Source: Plantago elongata (lineage: Eukaryota > Streptophyta > Magnoliopsida > Lamiales > Plantaginaceae). From it: DNA of 40,872 bases. The notes beneath the pieces are model-generated. The model ran no database searches. It worked only from the letters and a program-made list of their open reading frames with translations, and had not been told where the DNA came from. The position numbers were made by a program, and so were the translations under genes. Positions 35,338 to 40,872 of the stretch are shown piece by piece (within the stretch, counting starts at the first letter, position 1; every line of letters starts with the position of its first letter). The stretch spans positions 1 through 40,872 of the forward strand of contig JAYMSP010000809.1 in assembly GCA_036897095.1 (NCBI GenBank), in the 5' to 3' direction.

Positions 35338-35708
35338 TCAAATTTCACTTTCAAATGAGATTATAATGAAAAATGAGGTGAAATTGTTAATTTGAACATT
35401 TACACAAATAGATATGGAAATCCGGTGGAAATCCGGCGAAATCGAGAGAGAGAGAGAGAAAGAGAAAGAGAGAGATAGATATTTTCCGGCGAAGTCGTGT
35501 TGGAACACCATAATTATCGATGACATTGAATTTGGCGACGGCTCTGGCGAAGGGAGAGGGCGGCGGTAGTTCCGGTCTCTGACGGAATAGGGGGATGAAG
35601 GGGTAGAGGGGTTTGATGTTTCTCTCTCTAATTTTTTTGTAGAGAGGGGAAGATTTGTTGGATTTTGTGAATTTTGTGAGAGAATGTATTTTTATTTGGG
35701 TATTTATA
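35338..35708 (-). promoter_or_regulatory. Promoter-like cassette with TATA box and short ORF
   Basis: On the minus strand a TATAAATA (35708-35701) is followed by a C/T-rich leader and an ATG at 35526 that opens a 62-codon frame (MSSIIMVFQHDFAGK...). The frame then degrades into CT-repeat-encoded Ser/Leu. It looks like a plant promoter and first-exon start, either captured from a host gene or native to the surrounding element. The peptide is not recognised. Confidence 0.4.
35443..35476. repeat. GA-rich microsatellite
   Basis: A run of GA dinucleotides broken by a few AAA steps. On the minus strand it is a CT-rich tract inside the short 62-codon frame that opens at 35526. Confidence 0.85.
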
Positions 35709-35806
35709 TGAAGGCTTATAACCGATTTGTAGTGAATCTGATTGGTTCTTTATGGTAGAAACCGAAATTTTCTATAGATTAGAAATTCTACCCTTTTACT
35801 ATACTT

Positions 35807-37130
35807 ACTCAACCTCTTAACTTTGGAACTGTTCAAAGGCCTCCACGCCTTAACTGTTCCAGCTGAAGCAATGCATGGTCCTAGGCGGGGCTGGCTAATG
35901 AATGATCATGGATGAGAATGCCTTGGTTTGCACGCTTACAAGGACGGTCATGAGCTAAATCTGTGCCATTTGCTTTGATCTTTTTCATAATATAAAAACG
36001 AAAAGTATGGTATTAGCAAGTAAGAAAATAAACTTACGTTGAAGAGTGATTAGGGATTTGAACGTGGAACATATTTGTAAACATAGCTAGACGCTTTAAC
36101 ACAAAACGTTTCATTTCTATCTTATGCATGATACTGACAATTCAATAAATTTTGCATGTGCAGAAATTGTTTTGGTTCTCGAAATTTATTTCCTGATGAA
36201 ACAAAAAAGTCACAATCACTTAACTTAATTTGAGCATCCACCACGGAAATTACATCATAATCAAAACTAAAATCATTGAAACATTTCTAAAATTCAGCTC
36301 ATATGAACCGTTCGATCTTATAATTGAGATTTGATTTCCATGGTGGAAATCAGACCTTGTTACTCTATGATCAGATCAAATCTTATTTGGTGAATATATC
36401 ACATTCTTTAAGGATAATTCGTTTCTTAGAGTGTTCGGTACACAATTAAAATATTGAAACAAGTAAAAAATTACGTGTTTTTAATCTGATTTTCAAGTTT
36501 TAATAGGTACATATATAATACAACCAGAATAATACAAAAATATACTCGTTAAAAGAGAAGCAGTAGGACATTTGAACTTATAGTTTGTTTGATGAGTAAC
36601 TATCATTTAGAGACGGTCATCTTAAAAAAAAAAAGTCTCATTGAAAATGATTTTTAATAATTTATTTGTTTACATTTTATATTATGAATAAATATTTGAA
36701 AAGACGGTATCTTAATAATTTATCTAGAAACACGTTTAAATTATCAATAAAATATTGAAAGTTAGAGTAGTCCCATCTAAAGGGAGTTTGTGAGCTCTTT
36801 ATAATATTTAAATATAATGATTTAATTGTTTGGCTTCAGTTGAGTTTTTATATAATTTTTATATACAAAAATGTAATTAGAGTTCTAAGAGTCCTGTAAT
36901 ATTATATATTAATTGTGTGATATTGTGTTTTGTGTAAATTGTATATTTTATATATTTATAAATTGTGTATTATTGTATATTAATGGGATAAATACATACA
37001 CCCCTGCAGGATGCCTATGTTGCACTTGGATCCTCCGAGATCAACAATTACATTCAAGTCCATAAATCCGTAAAAATGTTGACCAACTTAATTCACTATT
37101 CACTTTAGGGGCAAACCAAACACAGCCTTA
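35807..37130. other. AT-rich intergenic DNA, no gene seen
   Basis: No ORF of note. Very AT-rich around 36780-36990. The stretch 'ggggcaaaccaaacacagcc' at 37109-37128, just before the PPR fragment, resembles the end of a Tourist-like MITE (reverse complement begins GGCTGTGTTTGG), but no partner end was found. Confidence 0.45.
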
Positions 37131-37370
37131 GCAAAATTCACAATCCTCAATTGCAGAAGAACCTTTTCCCATCTTCCAACAACCCTCAAACCCTCACTCT
37201 TCTTCCACCATTTTTCCCCATCAGAAGAACTCCCCATCATCAACTCCGATGAACCAAACATTCTCCTCCACCACAAAGACTGGCTGAGCGCATCCCAAGC
37301 CACCCGAATCTTCCAAAACCTCCGAGACCCAACTCTCACTCTCCCTCTCTTCCAAAACCTTTTCATTTGA
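37131..37370 (+). pseudogene. N-terminal fragment of a PPR-protein gene
   Basis: The plus-strand frame beginning GCA at 37131 runs 79 codons to TGA at 37368-37370. Its last third, with ILLHHKDWLS, IFQNLRDP and LPLFQNL, resembles the region before the first repeats of a group of plant pentatricopeptide-repeat proteins (HKDWLS...IF..L.DP...LPLF). No start codon, no repeats and no continuation follow; the frame ends and unrelated sequence begins. This is therefore a partial copy or captured fragment, not a working gene. Full-length PPR proteins bind organellar RNA. Confidence 0.5.
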
Positions 37371-37399
37371 AGATTCGAGCAGAAAATTGAATGAACTAA

Positions 37400-37475
37400 A
37401 CGAAATTTACCTGGAGCAAACGCGGAGAAGACGACGGAGCTGTAGAGAAGTCGAAATTTACCTGGAGCAAACGCA
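37400..37475 (+). repeat. Short direct repeat, 'gaaatttacctggagcaaac' twice
   Basis: The 20-base word plus flanking 'gc' occurs at about 37400 and again at about 37452, each followed by 'ggagaagacgacg'-like sequence within the next 20-30 bases. It is a local tandem duplication of about 52 bases with small changes. Confidence 0.8.
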
Positions 37476-38772
37476 CAGTGGAGAAGACGACGAAGTCGGG
37501 AAGATGAGCACAGTCGCAGAGAGCTGTGGCCAAGAACGAGGATGAAGAAGAAGGCGCCATTGTAGCTGCTCGAATCTTCAAATGTGCTATGTTTCATCTG
37601 CTTTAATTCATTCAATTTTATGTTCGAATTCGAATTCTGTTCTCAAGGTACCGGAGTTTTGGGGGAAATTCGAGGTGGGGTTTTGAGGTGGAGGGAAGTG
37701 GATAAGGGGCAGAAGGAGAAGGAACGGGGAAGGAACGACGAATCGCAAATTTTTTCGGAAGATATTAATTAACTTTCCATATAGATACCATACCAAATCT
37801 ATTATATGCATCATCCAACAATATGTCTTTAAGCCAAAATGTTGTGCTATATTACATATTTAAATGCTAGATTTTTTATGGCTCAAAATAAATGCCTGGC
37901 CAAGCCCAATTCGTAATTTATAAAACTTTACATTTACACCATTAACTTTTCCCCCCTGAGATTAAAGTAAAAATTTTATGAAAAATATTCTCATGTTAAT
38001 ACCAAATTAATTTTCACCAATGAAAATGAGAAAATCAGATGTAAACACCAAATTAAATTTCACAAATGGGAATGAGGAAATCGTGCACGACTGATTTGAA
38101 TTATTAACCAACTGTAGTTTTATAAATCATTTATTCTCACGACATTACATAAAAAATCATAACATCATAAACCATCCTTTGTGGTTGAATTTAGGAAGCA
38201 ATTCTATCTATTGAATAAGGACAAACTCACAATTTGACTGAGTGTCATCAGGGGTAAAATTTTGCTAGCCATTTGAATTTTTTCACGGCACTATGTATGG
38301 ACGTCATGTATATGGTATATGTCTTAAATCATGTGGTATATTTTGTGTACTTTAAGTGAATTCATGGTCTCTTTAATTATAATAATTATAATGAACTATA
38401 TAATATTAAAACCTCATAAAATAATTGAACATTGAACAAAAACTAAATGATAATAGTTACCATTAAGATTGGACAAAAAATAATATTACTTTCAAACATA
38501 AAACTGGAGGTAGAACTCAAATTAAAAAAACCATAAAACTGGAGGTTTGTAGACCTAATCCTCATTCAAGGGAAATAGTGTTCAAAACAAATAGCTTTAA
38601 AGTATTGCTTATTGGTGTAACACTCAATCTCGAAGTCAACTTTGCAATGGTCGCATGTTGTGTAGAGATACGATTTATATTTAGACACACAATGCTGGTC
38701 ACAGTAGGGATCTGATATAATATTTGAGTGGAACAACATGTGGTTGAGCTTGGAGATCTTTAAGCATATGTA
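37476..38772. other. Intergenic DNA, no gene seen
   Basis: Two overlapping frames at 37584-37772 (+) and 37814-37608 (-) are short and low in complexity. A G-rich stretch near 37660-37740 stands out. A short repeat, 'ccaaattaa(t/a)ttt' with 'caatgaaaatgag', recurs at about 38003 and 38049. No gene is supported. Confidence 0.45.
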
Positions 38773-39454
38773 TTATCGAGCCGTGAGGACTTTTTCAAAA
38801 CAGTCATGCTCATCCCACATGGAAACCAATGCCCCTACACGTCGGTGATCTACATTTGTTGAGAGCAAATGAAACAACATATATGCGTATCGGGCAAACT
38901 TGTGACCGACAGAAACTATCTTATCCAATAGGTAGTCCATCCGACTGAAGTCGCTATACTCGAACACATCAATCTGAAATTTAAATTTATTGAATTAAAA
39001 AAAAAAGTTATGTTGAGAACCATTATACATAAAGAACCGAGATTAAGATTTATGGTGTATCTTTACCATTAACATTCTTAGATAGCTTTTCGAATTGCCA
39101 ACAACTGTACACATTGCCATGAACTCAACCTCGACGGATCTAGAACTTTTCCACTTGTTTCTAGGCAGCTCGTGAAACTCTAAATTTGCATAAAATCCTG
39201 GCACCTTGGCTATATCTTTGAACTTCGTGGATCCGATAACAAAAAAAAACTCAAATAAGTCGAAAAAATCAGAACAATAAAGAAGATATGACTATAAAAT
39301 TAGATGAATAAAATTTTAACCATTGAATGATGGTTTTGCAATCTTTGATGCAGTTGATTGCCACCATATATATAACCTTAACATACAACTCCTTGGCAAA
39401 TCGGTGAACGTCGTCCTCTTGGTCCCATGACGGCTGCGTGTGTGGTGTCATCAT
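38773..39454 (-). pseudogene. Unrecognised three-exon gene or pseudogene
   Basis: Three minus-strand segments have coding-like composition. Segment 1, 39454-39321, begins MMTPHTQPSWDQEDDVHRFA. Segment 2, 39249-39067, includes KFKDIAKVPGFYANLEFHEL and ends RML(M). Segment 3, 38973-38773, begins IDVFEYSDFSRMDYLLDKIV and ends in TAA. The introns would be 71 and 93 bp with GT-AG ends; phases of segments 2 and 3 agree (0/0). Segment 1 ends in phase 2 while segment 2 must open in phase 0, right at a run of nine T, so either a one-base indel has broken the frame or the run is misread. The product would be about 172 residues with no family I recognise, no signal peptide and no clear membrane segment. 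Confidence 0.45.
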
Positions 39455-39828
39455 GATTTTTGAAATCTTGAACGAATTTGCAAGAAAAATGTATGTGAAT
39501 AGCTAGGTCATATGGACACGTTTATATAATGAGAATGCATGATAATATAATAGGAAAGATAATCAATTAAGTTGTAGTAGTATCTTCTATATAGTCTTAC
39601 TGTCGGTATTGTTGAGCATGTATGAAAATAAGTTATATTAGTATATAATACATATTCCTTTTTCATATCAACAATATTTTTACATAATATATATTTCGAA
39701 TATAGAATGCGTTTACACTACATCACTTTTACAATAGTCTTGCATATATTACAATACAATACGTTTATAATATATTTTAGGTAAATAAATCGTCTTTTTT
39801 TTCCAAGTTTTATTTCCATATTTTACAC

Positions 39829-40024
39829 AACACGTGTAAATCTTGTTCAAATTTAGTATACGGAATTAAACATACATAACACGCGTAAATCTTGTCCGAA
39901 TTTAGTAAACGGAATTAAACATAAATAACACGCGTAAATCTTGTCCAAACTTAGTAAACGGAATTAAACATAAATAACACGCATAAATCTTTCCCGACCT
40001 TAATAAACAGAATTAAACATAAAT
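39829..40024. repeat. 4 x 49-bp minisatellite
   Basis: Units begin at 39829, 39878, 39927 and 39976, each an 'aacacgcgtaaatcttgtcc' variant followed by a 'ttagtaaacggaattaaaca' variant. The middle two are nearly identical; the outer two are more diverged, as expected if the array grew from its centre. It is non-coding. Confidence 0.93.
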
Positions 40025-40402
40025 ACTAATTAATTAATCAATTATAATTGTATAGCTTCCATGTATAGCTAACATACGATTAATGGGGTCAACGAAATAA
40101 AACATTCCATATTTATTATTTTCTTTACGCATTTTTTAATCACCATTGATTAACATAAATACTCTTCTAATATAAATGCTTACTATATCGTTACCATATT
40201 TGTCGTGTTGTCATTATGTGAACGTATTAAATTAATCATACATGAAATTAATATTTAAGAATGGGAGCTCGAACAATTATAGGATTCACGGTTGATTTTC
40301 ATTTAATATTAGTTTGATTAGTATTTCTCGATTTGATTATCTCCATAAAATAGTAAGAGTCGAGTATTAAAAAACTTCGGTTTTTTACTATGTTTTAAAA
40401 GC
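40025..40402. other. AT-rich intergenic DNA, no gene seen
   Basis: No ORF or repeat that I can support. Confidence 0.4.
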
Positions 40403-40493
40403 CGGACCAGTCAATTGAGCCGCTCACCTCCTAAAAAGGGTTCAACCGGGGTCGGACCGGTTGAGCCGTTTTTGAGCCATTTGAACCGGTATG
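40403..40493. repeat. ACCGGT-rich dispersed-repeat fragment
   Basis: Several 'ggaccggttgagcc', 'ggttcaaccggggtcggacc' and 'gaaccggtatgac' motifs occur within 90 bases. This vocabulary is typical of a transposon-derived dispersed repeat of eudicot genomes. The family is not identified. Confidence 0.45.
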
Positions 40494-40872
40494 ACGTCAT
40501 ATATAATATTATAAATATTTTATATACATATTGAACCCCTACAATTTTCAGGCTAAGGAGGCAAGTTCCACTCATATTGGGCCAAAAATGTAAATATTAT
40601 TTCTTGGGCCATTTCACTCTCCACACTTGGGCCAAATGCCTCAATCACCAATTTTTCCAAATGCCAAATGAAACCCTCGCCAGCCACCAGGTAAAATAGC
40701 TTAGTCAAATGCCAAATGCTAAATAGCTTAGTCAATTTGGCATTTTCCCAGGATCTCACCTGAAATGGGTATATCAGAATGGGTCTCACCTGTATCTCTT
40801 CGGCTCTTCCCTACTTCCCTACTCCCAATTTTTCTCTTCGGCTCTTCCTTCTTCCGCTCTCTCTGCCGCTTG
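40494..40872. other. Window edge; possible leader of a rightward gene
   Basis: The last 80 bases (40790-40872) are C/T-rich with a repeated 'tctcttcggctcttcc', resembling the 5' leader of a plant gene that would start just beyond the window on the plus strand. Before it, 'gccaaatgc' words recur between 40630 and 40740. The minus-strand frame 40789-40553 shows no recognisable protein. Confidence 0.25.

Larger units (their letters stand above)
33858..35806. mobile_element. Possible Mutator-like non-autonomous element
   Basis: The left end ('aaaatgtaagatttttctaa', then 'aagatagaaaaaac') matches, with gaps, the reverse complement of the right end ('aaaagggtagaatttctaat', then 'ctatagaaaatttc'). 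This suggests diverged long inverted repeats enclosing about 1.95 kb. The interior is AT-rich repeat sequence followed by a promoter-like cassette near the right end, a layout seen in Mutator-like elements. No 9-bp target-site duplication and no transposase were found, so the call is tentative. Confidence 0.35.

Noticed and set aside
37100..37615. 171-codon minus-strand frame
   Set aside because: It is the antisense shadow of the PPR-like fragment and a local direct repeat.

Overview
The window is nuclear DNA from a flowering plant, most likely a eudicot. It has two multi-exon genes with GT-AG introns of about 70-2,000 bp, AT-rich non-coding DNA, plant LINE, LTR, MITE and tRNA-derived retroposon insertions, and orthologues of two plant-typical protein families. 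I see no prokaryotic, organellar, rRNA or CRISPR features. The order cannot be fixed from the sequence; an asterid such as a Lamiales member is only a guess.

Layout. (a) 1-1.9 kb: AT-rich flank with one Stowaway-like MITE nested inside another. (b) 1.9-10.1 kb, minus strand: an 11-exon gene for a CW-type zinc-finger protein of about 1,457 residues, a probable nuclear histone-mark reader. (c) 10.6-20 kb: about 10 kb between the two divergent genes, largely transposon debris. It includes a tRNA-derived retroposon, a PIF/Harbinger-like element, an inverted-repeat element carrying a tandem duplication, and a 2.4-kb solo LTR; three of these have recognisable target-site duplications. (d) 20.2-27.5 kb, plus strand: a 13-coding-exon gene for the hybrid beta-gamma (SNF4-type, CBM48 plus CBS domains) subunit of the SnRK1 energy-sensing kinase, 484 residues, with a spliced 5' leader and a short upstream ORF. 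(e) 28.5-33.9 kb, minus strand: a decayed L1-type LINE (endonuclease, reverse transcriptase, zinc-finger linker, RNase H), itself interrupted by a second LINE fragment, a MITE and a 62-bp tandem duplication. (f) 33.9-35.8 kb: a probable Mutator-like non-autonomous element with a promoter-like cassette. (g) 35.8-40.9 kb: AT-rich DNA with a PPR-gene fragment, an unrecognised three-exon candidate gene or pseudogene on the minus strand, a 4 x 49-bp minisatellite and repeat remnants.

The two main genes are transcribed away from each other and belong to unrelated systems, chromatin reading and carbon/energy signalling; the sequence gives no sign that they work together. Exon models were made by hand from splice signals, reading-frame continuity and family conservation. 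All coding phases close in both models, but without transcripts the junctions, and all UTR ends, remain predictions. I found no convincing new biological system. The most notable signals are the well-dated nested insertions, a recurrent pattern of 60-260-bp tandem duplications (one of which copies a splice donor), and the unrecognised candidate gene near 39 kb.
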